NCBI RefSeq assembly: GCF_021491355.1
Contig: NZ_JAKENF010000003.1
Span: 124,001-188,000, forward strand
Direction: 5' to 3'
From: Alitabrizicola rongguiensis
Lineage (GTDB): Bacteria; Pseudomonadota; Alphaproteobacteria; Rhodobacterales; Rhodobacteraceae
Length of the DNA: 64,000 nucleotides
In this document: positions 47,648-56,512 of the stretch, piece after piece
Numbering within the stretch: position 1 is the first letter of the stretch
Layout: each line of letters starts with the position of its first letter
The notes under the pieces: generated by a model
The model's database searches: none
What the model was told of the DNA's origin: nothing
The model's input: only the letters and a program-made list of their open reading frames with translations
Translations under genes and position numbers: made by a program

Positions 47648-50109
47648 TCCGGCTGCGTGCTGCCCTTCGCGCCGCGCTTGTCGCCGTTGCGCTGGCCGGC
47701 TCCATTGCCGGGCCGGCCGCTGCCCAACTTGCCAGCGACGTCGCGACCGAGAACAAGGGGCCGGACTACGCGACCTGGGAAAAGATCGCGACCCGTGCCG
47801 AGGTACAGGTCGCGAGCGAAGATGCGACCGACCAGCAACTCGGCAGCACGCGTTCCCAGCTTGTCGACTGGCGCTCGGCGTTCCAGACGGCGCAGAACAC
47901 CAACTCGACCCGCATCGCCACCCTGCGCGCGCAGATCGACGCGCTTGGTCCTGCGCCGACCGATGGCGCGGCCGAGGCCCCCGAGATCGCGCAGCGCCGC
48001 AGCGACCTGAACGACCAACTCGTGCGGCTGCAGGCTCCCGGCATTTCGGCCGACGAGGCCTATCGCCGGGCCGACGGCATCATCAAGGAAATCGACCGGG
48101 TCCTGCGCGAACGCCAGACGAGCGAGCTTCTGCGGGTTCTGCCCGCCCCGATCAATCCGGCTAACTGGCCGGACGGGCTGGAGGCGCTGACCGGTGCGTC
48201 GAAGAATCTCTATGACGAGACCATCGCGGCCTGGGCCAATCCGCTGTCGCGCGAGACGCTGAAGTCGAACCTGCCGCTGATCCTGTTCTACCTCATCCTC
48301 GCGGCGGCGGCGCTTCTGCGTGGCCAGCAGGTTTTGGGCTATCTTTCGGGGATCGTTCTTGAGCGGGCGAAAGGACGTTGGCAGGTCGCCCTCACCCGCA
48401 TTCTTTCGATCGGCAAGTTCGTGTTGCCGCTTCTGGGCATCATCGCGCTGCAGCGGGCCTTGTCGCTGACCTCTATTCTCGGTCCGGTCGGGGCACAGAT
48501 CCTCGAGATGTTGCCTGCCCTGGGCTTCGTCATCGTCACGGCGGTCTGGCTTGGGGGGCGGCTGTTCCCGCAAGATCGCGAAGAGCAGGCGTTGCTTACA
48601 CTCCCGCCCGCGCGCCGCCGCGAAGGTCGGATCATCGTCACGTTGTTCGGGCTGATGATCTGTCTCGAGGCGGTGAAGGAAAAGGCGGTCACCGAGCTGC
48701 AGGCCAACGACGCCGCCCTTGCGATGCTAACCTTCCCGATCGTGGTTCTGGCGGGGTTGCTGCTGGTGCGGATGGGCAACCTCATGCGCCAGCATGTCGT
48801 CAACGCCACTCCGGCCAACGAGCTGCCGAGTTTTCGCGACCGTCTGATCGGTCTTGGGGCGCGGCTGGTCCGGCTTCTGGGGATGATTGCGCCGGTGCTG
48901 GCGGCGGTCGGTTATGTTCCGGCCGCGATCGCGTTGGTCTATCCGGCTGGCCTGTCGCTGGCGCTGATTGGCTACATCGCCGTGCTTCAGGCCTGGATCG
49001 ACGATCTTTATGCGCTGGTCACGGGTCGCGAGGACGGGCGCGACGACCTGATCCCCGTGCTGATCGGCTTTGGCCTTGTCGTGCTGTCGCTGCCCCTGTT
49101 CGCGCTGATCTGGGGCGCACGGGTCTCTGATCTGGCCGAACTCTGGACCAATCTTGGCAACGGATTCACCATCGGCGAGACGCGGATTTCGCCTTCGGCT
49201 TTCCTGACATTCCTGCTCATCTTCGCCATCGGCTACATGGTGACGAAGCTGCTTCAGGGAGTGCTGCGATCCTCGATCCTGCCCCGGACGCGGCTCGACC
49301 TTGGCGGCCAGAACGCCGTCAATGCGATGGTCGGCTATGCGGGTCTGGCGCTGGCAGGACTGATCGCCATCAATGCGGCGGGGATCGACCTGACCGGCCT
49401 CGCCTTCGTCGCCGGCGCCCTCTCGCTCGGTATCGGCTTTGGCCTGCAGAACATCGTGTCGAACTTTGTCTCGGGGATCATCCTGCTGATCGAGCGCCCC
49501 GTTTCGGAAGGCGACTGGATCGAGGTCGGCGGCGTGCAGGGAACGGTCAAGGGCATCTCGGTACGCTCGACCCGGATCCAGACCTTCGACCGCAACGACG
49601 TCATCGTGCCGAACGCCGATCTGGTCACTGGCCAGGTGACGAACTGGACCCGGTTCAACCTGACCGGGCGGCTGATCGTGCCGATCGGCGTGGCCTATGG
49701 CAGCGACACCCGCAAGGTCGAGCGCATCCTGCGCGAGATCGCCGAAGCCGAACCGCTTGCGGTGATGAACCCGCCGCCAGTGGTGGTCTTCATGGGCTTT
49801 GGCCCGGATGCGATGAACTTCGAGATCCGGGTGATCCTGCGCGACGTGAACTTCTCGCTTTCGGTCCGGTCCGAGATGAACCACGAGATCGTCCGCCGCT
49901 TTACCGAAGAGGGGATCAGCATCCCGTTCTCGCAGCGCGAGATCTGGATTCACAACGCCGACGGGCTTTCGCCTCTCGCGACGAGCCAGCCGGCAGGCAC
50001 GGCCGCTCCTCCGCGACCCGGAAGCGCGGCCCCGAAGGCAAAGGCCGAGCGAGAGCAGCATTTTCGCGACGAGATTCCCGATGGCCCGGGCGAGGACGAC
50101 AACCGATGA
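47644..50109 (+). CDS. DUF3772-MscS family mechanosensitive channel
   Basis: An 821-residue membrane protein. Signal peptide MIRLRAALRAALVAVALAGS, then a periplasmic helical region with the DUF3772-type domain (about residues 60-190), about nine transmembrane helices, and the MscS core from about residue 555 (LGIGFGLQNIVSNFVSGIILLIERP ... VPNADLVTGQVTNWT, about 595-670). The C-terminal tail is Pro/Ala-rich. Members act as osmotic or lipid-tension valves; this one is of the large type like MscK. Confidence 0.9.
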   Translation: MIRLRAALRAALVAVALAGSIAGPAAAQLASDVATENKGPDYATWEKIATRAEVQVASEDATDQQLGSTRSQLVDWRSAFQTAQNTNSTRIATLRAQIDALGPAPTDGAAEAPEIAQRRSDLNDQLVRLQAPGISADEAYRRADGIIKEIDRVLRERQTSELLRVLPAPINPANWPDGLEALTGASKNLYDETIAAWANPLSRETLKSNLPLILFYLILAAAALLRGQQVLGYLSGIVLERAKGRWQVALTRILSIGKFVLPLLGIIALQRALSLTSILGPVGAQILEMLPALGFVIVTAVWLGGRLFPQDREEQALLTLPPARRREGRIIVTLFGLMICLEAVKEKAVTELQANDAALAMLTFPIVVLAGLLLVRMGNLMRQHVVNATPANELPSFRDRLIGLGARLVRLLGMIAPVLAAVGYVPAAIALVYPAGLSLALIGYIAVLQAWIDDLYALVTGREDGRDDLIPVLIGFGLVVLSLPLFALIWGARVSDLAELWTNLGNGFTIGETRISPSAFLTFLLIFAIGYMVTKLLQGVLRSSILPRTRLDLGGQNAVNAMVGYAGLALAGLIAINAAGIDLTGLAFVAGALSLGIGFGLQNIVSNFVSGIILLIERPVSEGDWIEVGGVQGTVKGISVRSTRIQTFDRNDVIVPNADLVTGQVTNWTRFNLTGRLIVPIGVAYGSDTRKVERILREIAEAEPLAVMNPPPVVVFMGFGPDAMNFEIRVILRDVNFSLSVRSEMNHEIVRRFTEEGISIPFSQREIWIHNADGLSPLATSQPAGTAAPPRPGSAAPKAKAEREQHFRDEIPDGPGEDDNR

Positions 50110-50825
50110 CCGAGCTTCTGTTCCGCACTGACCCATACATGCGCGAGGCCGAGGCGACTGTGACCGGACATACGCCGGAAGGGGGTATCCTTGTTGACCG
50201 GTCGGTGTTCTACCCGACGGCAGGCGGTCAGCCGGGGGACAGCGGCCATTTGATTTGGGCAGGCGGGTCGGCGGCGATCGCCACGGCGGTCAAGGCCGAC
50301 GGAAACACTGTCGCGCTGGTGCCGGCCGAGCCGGTGGCGCTTCCCGCTGCAGGGACGCGGGTCCGTCAGGTTCTCGACTGGGAACGCCGCCATCGTCACA
50401 TGCGGGTCCACACGGCGCTGCATCTTCTGTCCGTGGTGATTCCGCTACCGGTGACCGGCGGGCAGATCGGCGCGGACAAGGGGCGGCTCGATTTCGACAT
50501 GCCGGACCCGCCCGATGATATCGAGGCGCTGAATAACCAGTTGAACGCGCTGATCGATCGCGACCTGCCGGTGACCGACAGCTGGATCACGGATGACGAG
50601 CTTCTAGCCAATCCGAGCCTGGTCAAGACGATGTCGGTGATGCCGCCGATGGGGCAGGGGCGTGTCCGGCTTGTGCGGATCGGTGAAGGGGCCGATCAAG
50701 TCGATCTTCAGCCCTGCGGCGGGACCCATGTCGCGCGGACAGGTGAAATCGGTCGGGTCGAGATCGGAAAGATCGAAAAGAAGGGGCGACAGAACCGGCG
50801 TGTGGCGGTGATCCTGTCAGACTGA
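50106..50825 (+). CDS. alaX: alanyl-tRNA editing protein AlaX
   Basis: A 239-residue stand-alone editing protein that hydrolyses Ser- or Gly-tRNA(Ala). The zinc site is HTALH (residues 102-106) with Cys204 and His208 of CGGTH. The YPTAGGQPGDSG loop near the N-terminus is the AlaRS-like editing motif. Length is of AlaX-M type. ATGA overlap with the preceding channel gene. Confidence 0.92.
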   Translation: MTELLFRTDPYMREAEATVTGHTPEGGILVDRSVFYPTAGGQPGDSGHLIWAGGSAAIATAVKADGNTVALVPAEPVALPAAGTRVRQVLDWERRHRHMRVHTALHLLSVVIPLPVTGGQIGADKGRLDFDMPDPPDDIEALNNQLNALIDRDLPVTDSWITDDELLANPSLVKTMSVMPPMGQGRVRLVRIGEGADQVDLQPCGGTHVARTGEIGRVEIGKIEKKGRQNRRVAVILSD

Positions 50826-50830
50826 CATCG

Positions 50831-51004
50831 TCAGGGTTGCTGAGAGACGATCGGGGCAGGGCTGTCGATCGGGCCTTCGACCGCTACCCAGATGATGCGG
50901 CCGGTGAGGCCGACGAGCAGGCTTGCGCAGAAGAGCGCGGCCAGGCTGGTGATCCGATCCTCGGGATCAATCTGGAAGTACTTTCTAAAGGCGGGCAGTC
51001 TCAT
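50831..51004 (-). CDS. 57-aa single-pass membrane protein
   Basis: A 58-codon minus-strand frame with ATG at 51004 and TGA at 50831: MRLPAFRKYFQIDPEDR, then one hydrophobic helix (ITSLAALFCASLLVGLTGRI) and a short polar tail. Its stop is 5 bp from the alaX stop and it is divergent from the Crp/Fnr gene. Codon use is like its neighbours. A weak ribosome binding site and small size limit confidence. Confidence 0.55.
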   Translation of the reverse strand: MRLPAFRKYFQIDPEDRITSLAALFCASLLVGLTGRIIWVAVEGPIDSPAPIVSQQP

Positions 51005-51278
51005 CACTCGGAAATCCAGTACGCTTGTACGTTTCGTTCATGGTGAACAAATGCATGCCGGATTCGTCCGCAAACCGGCAGGTCTGTGGCAGGAGATGGG
51101 GCATCCGCGGTTTCACGGAAAAGCACTGTTTCCCATTTCGCTGCGCTGCGGGATGGCGCGCCAGGGAAAAACCTCTCGGCCGGGCCGATCACGGGGCTTG
51201 CGTCAGGCCCCCGGCTGATCGACGGTATCCGCAAAGGGAAAACCGTGGCAGGCCCGCGGTGCGAGGGGAGAATTCGAA
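51005..51278. promoter_or_regulatory. divergent region with palindromes upstream of Crp/Fnr regulator
   Basis: Between the 57-aa gene and the regulator. GTTCA-TGG-TGAAC (51036-51048) is a perfect palindrome, and GTAC-GCTT-GTAC lies at 51019-51030. These may be operators. GGGGAGAA precedes the regulator ATG. No gene was supported in the remaining 230 bp. Confidence 0.4.
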
Positions 51279-51950
51279 ATGACCGATCCGAAGGAAGGAT
51301 CCTTTGCCAGCCTGTTCCACGCCTCGCCGGCGTTGCGCCGCCTGATGGAGCGGGTGGCGATCAAGGTCCAGCTTCCGGCCGGCACACTCCTGTTTCAGAA
51401 GGATGAGGAGGCAGACAGCATCTACGTTCTGGACGAAGGCGAGATCGAGATCAGCGTGACTTCGGTGGACGGTCGCAAGCTTGCGCTTGAAATCCTGACC
51501 CCTCCAGAGGTCTTCGGCGAGATCGGCCTGTTTGCCGGACGGCGGACGGCGGACGCGACGACCCTTGGTCCGGTGCGGCTGCGGCGCGTGCGCCGGAGCG
51601 ATTTTCTGGCCGGCCTGCGCGACGAACCCGATCTTTCGATCGAGATCATCGAACTTCTGTGCGCACGGCTGCGTGACATCAGCGACAAGCTGGAGGAGCG
51701 GGCTTTCAAGCCCCTGCCGACGCGGATTGCGCGGCGGATCCTGCATCTGTCCGAGAAGTATGCCGATCGGGGCGGCACCATTCCGCTCTCTCAGGCGGAA
51801 CTTGCCGATTTTGCCGGCGCCACCCGCGAGGCTGTGGCCAAGACGCTTGGACTTTGGCGGGCACAGGGGTGGATCGATCTTCCAAGAGGGGCGCTGTCCA
51901 TCAGGGACCGCGCGCCCCTCCAGATACTGGCGAGCAGCGACGAAGGGTAG
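51279..51950 (+). CDS. Crp/Fnr family transcriptional regulator
   Basis: A 223-residue regulator: a cyclic-nucleotide-type sensor domain (residues about 15-135, GTLLFQKDEEADSIYVLDEGEIEI and FGEIGLFAGRRTADATT) and a C-terminal winged HTH (SQAELADFAGATREAVAKTLGLW). No cysteine cluster of the FNR type is seen at the N-terminus, so oxygen sensing through [4Fe-4S] is unlikely. Ligand unknown. Confidence 0.9.
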   Translation: MTDPKEGSFASLFHASPALRRLMERVAIKVQLPAGTLLFQKDEEADSIYVLDEGEIEISVTSVDGRKLALEILTPPEVFGEIGLFAGRRTADATTLGPVRLRRVRRSDFLAGLRDEPDLSIEIIELLCARLRDISDKLEERAFKPLPTRIARRILHLSEKYADRGGTIPLSQAELADFAGATREAVAKTLGLWRAQGWIDLPRGALSIRDRAPLQILASSDEG

Positions 51951-51953
51951 GCG

Positions 51954-52175
51954 TCAGTTGCGGAACAGACCTTCGCGCATCCGGATGATGTCGAGACGGG
52001 TCATGCCGATGTCGCGGAGGATGTGGTCATCTGCGCACAGCAGATCCGAGTAGATCTTGGCGAGTTCTTCGCGGCGCTTCTGGCGGCGGAACAGGTTGGT
52101 GATGCCGAGGATCAGCGAGACCGGGTGCGCCGACATGATACCGAACATCGAGGTCTGAGCGGAAGTGTTGGCCAT
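51954..52175 (-). CDS. DUF1127 protein
   Basis: A 73-residue protein whose C-terminal part is DUF1127 (FRRQKRREELAKIYSDLLCADDHILRDIGMTRLDI). The N-terminal 30 residues are hydrophobic-polar. It is convergent with the Crp/Fnr gene, stops 3 bp apart. Second DUF1127 gene in the window; similar to the one at 43353-43610 in the C-terminal half. Confidence 0.88.
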   Translation of the reverse strand: MANTSAQTSMFGIMSAHPVSLILGITNLFRRQKRREELAKIYSDLLCADDHILRDIGMTRLDIIRMREGLFRN

Positions 52176-52265
52176 TTTCTTTCTCCGTTTCCTTGGGTTG
52201 GGGGACTTTCTTGCTGTCCTTGGTCTGAATGTGACTGATTCGGCCGCCGAAGACTGTGAAGGCCA

Positions 52266-52979
52266 TCACAGTCGGCCAAGTTCTCCATCCGGCGCAGAGC
52301 TATCGGCCAGGACTTCGCGCATCAGTTTCTGGGCAATCGCCTCGTGGAAGGTGGCGAAGCCGTTCACTTCCATGACAAAGGACGACAGGCCAAGCGCAAC
52401 TTCGCTTCTGTAATAGTCGGCCAGGCCCGCATCGTTTCCCGTGATCGCAAGGCCGTTGACGATGACGCCAAGATCCTTTGCCCGCTTGCGTTCCGCGCCC
52501 AGATTGGCGATCCCTCCGCGCCTTGCATTGACCGTGGCCCGACCGTCGCCGGAGACGTCGATGACAAGGCGCTCGGCGCAAATCGCTTCGGCGCCGAACA
52601 GATCGAGCGCGGCCTTCAGGCCCGTTCCCATATCGGTATTGCCGGTCACACGCCGTTCGGTGGATGCGAGTATGGTGGCAAAGCTGGAAAGGTCGCCGTG
52701 ATCGCTGATGAGGTGCCAGGGCACGATTTGCGGGGCATAGGCACTGTCGGCCCAGAAGACTGCCGCAATCTGCACCGTGCCGGCCTTGCGGAAGGACTCG
52801 CCGACCTCTGGCGAAGAGAGCGCATCCCGGTAACCGGCGATCTGCAGGTCGAACTCTGTAGCGTCGATGCTGCTGGACGCATCGATCGCGAGTACCAGCG
52901 CCACATCGCTGCACTCCGCAGCCTGCACCGCAGGTGCAGAAAGCAGAGATATGATTGCCGCAACTGCCACCCTGTTCAT
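52266..52979 (-). CDS. DUF1194 (vWA-like) exported protein
   Basis: A 237-residue protein with signal peptide (MNRVAVAAIISLLSAPAVQA). The MIDAS motif is intact: DASSS near residue 34, TGNTDMG and DVSGDG. DUF1194 is a vWA-domain family of alphaproteobacterial exported proteins. No partner is encoded nearby. Function unknown. Confidence 0.85.
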   Translation of the reverse strand: MNRVAVAAIISLLSAPAVQAAECSDVALVLAIDASSSIDATEFDLQIAGYRDALSSPEVGESFRKAGTVQIAAVFWADSAYAPQIVPWHLISDHGDLSSFATILASTERRVTGNTDMGTGLKAALDLFGAEAICAERLVIDVSGDGRATVNARRGGIANLGAERKRAKDLGVIVNGLAITGNDAGLADYYRSEVALGLSSFVMEVNGFATFHEAIAQKLMREVLADSSAPDGELGRL

Positions 52980-53220
52980 TCGCTACCCTCCCCTCGGGGA
53001 TGCGACAATCACCGCGGACCTGCGCAATTGCCGTAGGGTAAAGCTAAGCGCCTGAACGTGAGCGAACTGTCAGAGCCGCAACATGCGGGCGTCATTCGCG
53101 CGTTATTCCATTGGGCAAACGACTGTTTTCGCCGTTATTCCTGCCCATGCATCGGATCGTCAGCCGGGGGGGAAGCCTGGTGGCCGGATCGCAGAAGGTC
53201 GAAACCGGGTAATTCTTGCG

Positions 53221-54993
53221 TCAGGCCGTGGCACCCGTGGCCGCAGGCTGTACCGGAGCGGGCCTTGGCATCGGGCTTTCGGCCGAGGCAAGCCGCACGA
53301 TCCGGTCAAAGAAGGCGGATGGCAGCCTGCGGTCCGAGATGTCGATCACCGCGGTCTGTGCCAGTTCTGTCGACAGGATCGACAGCAGAAGGTCCTGCAG
53401 AGCCTCGTCCCCCGGTGCGAGGCCATCATCGGACACGATCCAGAGGGGCCGCTCCAGCAGCAGCTGTGCATAGCCAAGCCGGACCTTGGCCGGGGCTGGC
53501 ATCGCTTCTTCCCAGTCCTGGACCTGGTCGAGCGACCCGGCCAGATGCGCCAGATCGACACGTGTCAGCGCCTGGACAAGCTCCCTGTCGTCCGGCACGG
53601 CGTCCGAGGGACTGAGAACCTCGCGCAGCGACGCGCTTGGCAGGTAGGGGCGCTGCGCCATGTAGCTGATGCGGTTGTCCGCCGGCAGAAGCACCTGACC
53701 GCTGCCGCGATCCCACAACCCGGCCAGGGCGTTGAACAGCGTGCTCTTGCCGGCATGCGGCCGGCCCAGAAGCAGCACACGCTCCCCGGGCGCGATTTCA
53801 AGTCTGGGCTCGCAGACGCGGATGCGCCCGAAGGCGTTGTGGACCTCGAGATTCTCCATGACAAGGCGGTTGGCATCGTTCCGGTCGATCTCGATGCGCT
53901 CGCCGACCTGATCGTGGCCGTCGATCGAGAGGAGGGCGCGACGAAACTCCATGACGCGGTTCATCGTCGCGCGCCAGTCGGCAATGGCGTCGGTGTTCGA
54001 AACGAACCAGCCAAGCGCACCCTGGACCTGGCGGAAGGCGCCGGCGACGACCATGAGTTCCCCGAAGGTCAGGCTGCCACTGAAATAGCCGGGGGCCGCA
54101 ACGATGATCGGAACGACGTTTCCGACCCAGCCATATCCTGCCGTGACCACGGTAAGCCGCACGCGGGTGAGGACGAGTGTCTTGAGAATCTGCATGACAT
54201 TGGCCAGCGCGGCCTCGAGCCTTCTCCTTGTGTCGGCCTCTGACCCGGTCAGGGCAATGGCATCGGCCTGCTCGACACCGCGCACGAAGGTGATGCGCAT
54301 CTCGGCCTCACGGGCGTAATGCGTGGCTTCCTGCCGCACGATCGGTCGCGCCGCGAGCCATGACAGGCCCGAGCCGAGGCAGGCATAGAGCAGCGCCGCC
54401 CAGACCATATAGCCGGGGATCTGCAGGCTCGTGCCGTTAAATTGCAGCACGATGCCGCGGGACAGGATCCAGAGCACCCCGATGAAGCTGACCAGCAGGA
54501 CCGCCGACTGCAGGAATCCGACCAGCAGCCCGGTCGACACATCGGCGAGGTGCTGGGTGTCGGCATGCATCCTCTGATCAGGGTTGCGACCGATCTCGCC
54601 TTCTCGGGCGATGCGCGCGGCGCGCTTGTCAGACATCCAGAGCCCGATCAGGTCGCGGGTCGCCAGATCGCGCAGGGTCAGCGCGATCATCTGCGTAACG
54701 CCGGTCTGCGCGACGTTCAGGACCAGAAGCACTGCCGCAATGGCGAAAAAGATCCAGAGCTGATGGAAGAAAGCCGGAAGGTCCTTCCGCTCGATTGCAT
54801 CGTAGAATGGCTGGTTCCACGCATTCAGGCGAACCTGCGCGACGGCGGTTCCCAGAATGACAACGACGATGCCGGCCAGAAGCAGGATGAGATCGCGCTT
54901 GCCTTTGGTGTGCCGGAGCGATCGCACGATGATCGCCAGCTGTTCCCGGATGAACCGGAGGTTTTCGACAGCAGGGGAAAGAAAGCTCGGCAT
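53221..54993 (-). CDS. SbmA/BacA-like (YddA-type) ABC transporter with degenerate ATPase domain
   Basis: A 590-residue half-transporter. Residues 1-340 are the transmembrane domain with the SbmA_BacA-type pattern (LNAWNQPFYDAIERKDLPAFF, NPDQRMHADTQHLA). Residues about 375-570 are the ATPase domain: Walker A GRPHAGKST (410-418) and Q-loop YMAQRPY. The ABC signature LSGGQ is missing (aligned PAPAKVRLGYAQLLLE at 499-514), Walker B is LWIVSDDG rather than LDE, and the switch histidine is Asp in VIDISDRRL. ATP hydrolysis may be lost. Confidence 0.85.
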   Translation of the reverse strand: MPSFLSPAVENLRFIREQLAIIVRSLRHTKGKRDLILLLAGIVVVILGTAVAQVRLNAWNQPFYDAIERKDLPAFFHQLWIFFAIAAVLLVLNVAQTGVTQMIALTLRDLATRDLIGLWMSDKRAARIAREGEIGRNPDQRMHADTQHLADVSTGLLVGFLQSAVLLVSFIGVLWILSRGIVLQFNGTSLQIPGYMVWAALLYACLGSGLSWLAARPIVRQEATHYAREAEMRITFVRGVEQADAIALTGSEADTRRRLEAALANVMQILKTLVLTRVRLTVVTAGYGWVGNVVPIIVAAPGYFSGSLTFGELMVVAGAFRQVQGALGWFVSNTDAIADWRATMNRVMEFRRALLSIDGHDQVGERIEIDRNDANRLVMENLEVHNAFGRIRVCEPRLEIAPGERVLLLGRPHAGKSTLFNALAGLWDRGSGQVLLPADNRISYMAQRPYLPSASLREVLSPSDAVPDDRELVQALTRVDLAHLAGSLDQVQDWEEAMPAPAKVRLGYAQLLLERPLWIVSDDGLAPGDEALQDLLLSILSTELAQTAVIDISDRRLPSAFFDRIVRLASAESPMPRPAPVQPAATGATA

Positions 54994-55191
54994 GAGTAAG
55001 CTCTTGCGCTGTGTTGCGGCAGTGCCCGCAGGGGCTGCCCGGACGACGCGGTGACCCTAGGCGCCGAATCCTGGCAATGCCAGCCTGCCTCGGCCTCTCC
55101 CCGCCGCCAAGCGTCAGTCCCGGCTTGAAGCCGCGCTGGAAAGCGCCCACCATCGCCGGATCATCGGGCCATTGCCCGGAAGGAGAACCCT

Positions 55192-56358
55192 ATGCCCGTC
55201 AAGAACCGTTTCGCCGAACTGCTGCCCCAGATCACCGCCTGGCGGCGGGATTTTCACGAGCATCCCGAGCTTCTGTTCGATGTGCACCGGACGGCAGCCA
55301 AGGTGGCGGAACTTCTGCGCGGGTTCGGCTGCGACGAGGTGGTCGAGGGGATCGGCCGCACTGGTGTCGTGGGCGTCATCAAGGGCAAGACCGATACCGT
55401 CGGCCGGGTGATCGGCCTGCGCGCCGACATGGACGCCCTGCCGATTATCGAGCAGACCGGTCTGCCCTATGCCTCGAAGACCAAGGGCAAGATGCATGCC
55501 TGCGGCCATGACGGCCATACCGCCATGCTCCTGGGGGCGGCGCAATATCTGGCCGAGACCCGCAATTTCGACGGCACTGCCGTCGTGATCTTCCAGCCGG
55601 CGGAAGAGGGCGGCGGCGGCGGGCGCGAGATGGTGAAGGACGGGATGATGGAGCGCTTCGGCGTGCAGGAGGTCTACGGCATGCACAACATGCCTGGCAT
55701 TCCAGTCGGCCATTTCGCTATCCGTCCGGGTGCGATGATGGCGGCGGCGGACCAGTTCGACATCACCATCACCGGCAAGGGCGGCCACGCCGCCAAACCC
55801 CACGACTGCATCGACACGACCGTGGTGGCCGCCCATGTGATCGTCGCGCTTCAGACGATCGCCAGCCGCAACGTCGATCCGCTGAAGCAGGTCGTCGTCT
55901 CGGTCTGCGTGGTGGAAACCGACAGCCCGGCCCACAACGTCATCCCGCAGGTGGTCAAGCTGAAGGGCACGGTCCGCACCATGGACCATTCCGTGCAGGA
56001 TTTCGTCGAGCAGCGCATCTCCGACATCGTCTCGGGCGTGTCGCTGGCGATGGGCGCGCGGGGTGAGGTCGCCTATTCGCGCGGCTATCCGGTGACGATG
56101 AACGCGCCCGAGAATACCGATTACGCCGCCGAGGTCGCCCTTGCCGTTTCGGGCCATGTCGATACCGATGCCGCGCCGCTGATGGGGGCCGAGGATTTCA
56201 GCTTCATGCTGAACGAACGCCCCGGCGCCTATATCTTCGTCGGGAATGGCGATACGGCGATGGTCCATCACCCGGCCTACAATTTCGACGACAACGTCAT
56301 CCCCTTCGGCTCGAGCTGGTATGCCGGCATGGTCGAGGCGCGGATGCCAGCGGCCTAG
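55192..56358 (+). CDS. M20 family amidohydrolase (hippurate hydrolase/aminoacylase type)
   Basis: A 388-residue metallopeptidase-fold enzyme. FHEHPEL, then MHACGHDGH (Cys104, His106 and His109) and PAEEGGGG (Glu138-Glu139) give the metal and base residues. The HNMPG and GAEDFSF motifs are typical of the M20D group that removes acyl groups from amino acids. AAGGAGA precedes the start. Substrate not fixed. Confidence 0.9.
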   Translation: MPVKNRFAELLPQITAWRRDFHEHPELLFDVHRTAAKVAELLRGFGCDEVVEGIGRTGVVGVIKGKTDTVGRVIGLRADMDALPIIEQTGLPYASKTKGKMHACGHDGHTAMLLGAAQYLAETRNFDGTAVVIFQPAEEGGGGGREMVKDGMMERFGVQEVYGMHNMPGIPVGHFAIRPGAMMAAADQFDITITGKGGHAAKPHDCIDTTVVAAHVIVALQTIASRNVDPLKQVVVSVCVVETDSPAHNVIPQVVKLKGTVRTMDHSVQDFVEQRISDIVSGVSLAMGARGEVAYSRGYPVTMNAPENTDYAAEVALAVSGHVDTDAAPLMGAEDFSFMLNERPGAYIFVGNGDTAMVHHPAYNFDDNVIPFGSSWYAGMVEARMPAA

Positions 56359-56512
56359 GGGGCGCGTCCCGGCGGCGAATGACATCTGGATTGCTGCATT
56401 TGCGAACTTTGCAGCCCAAAGCCGTGTTGTCGAAGGATGGTCGCACTGGTAGCTTCCCGCCAGCTGGCCGGAGTGTGGACCAGTTCTCGGATATTGCTTC
56501 ATGAGGTCTGGA

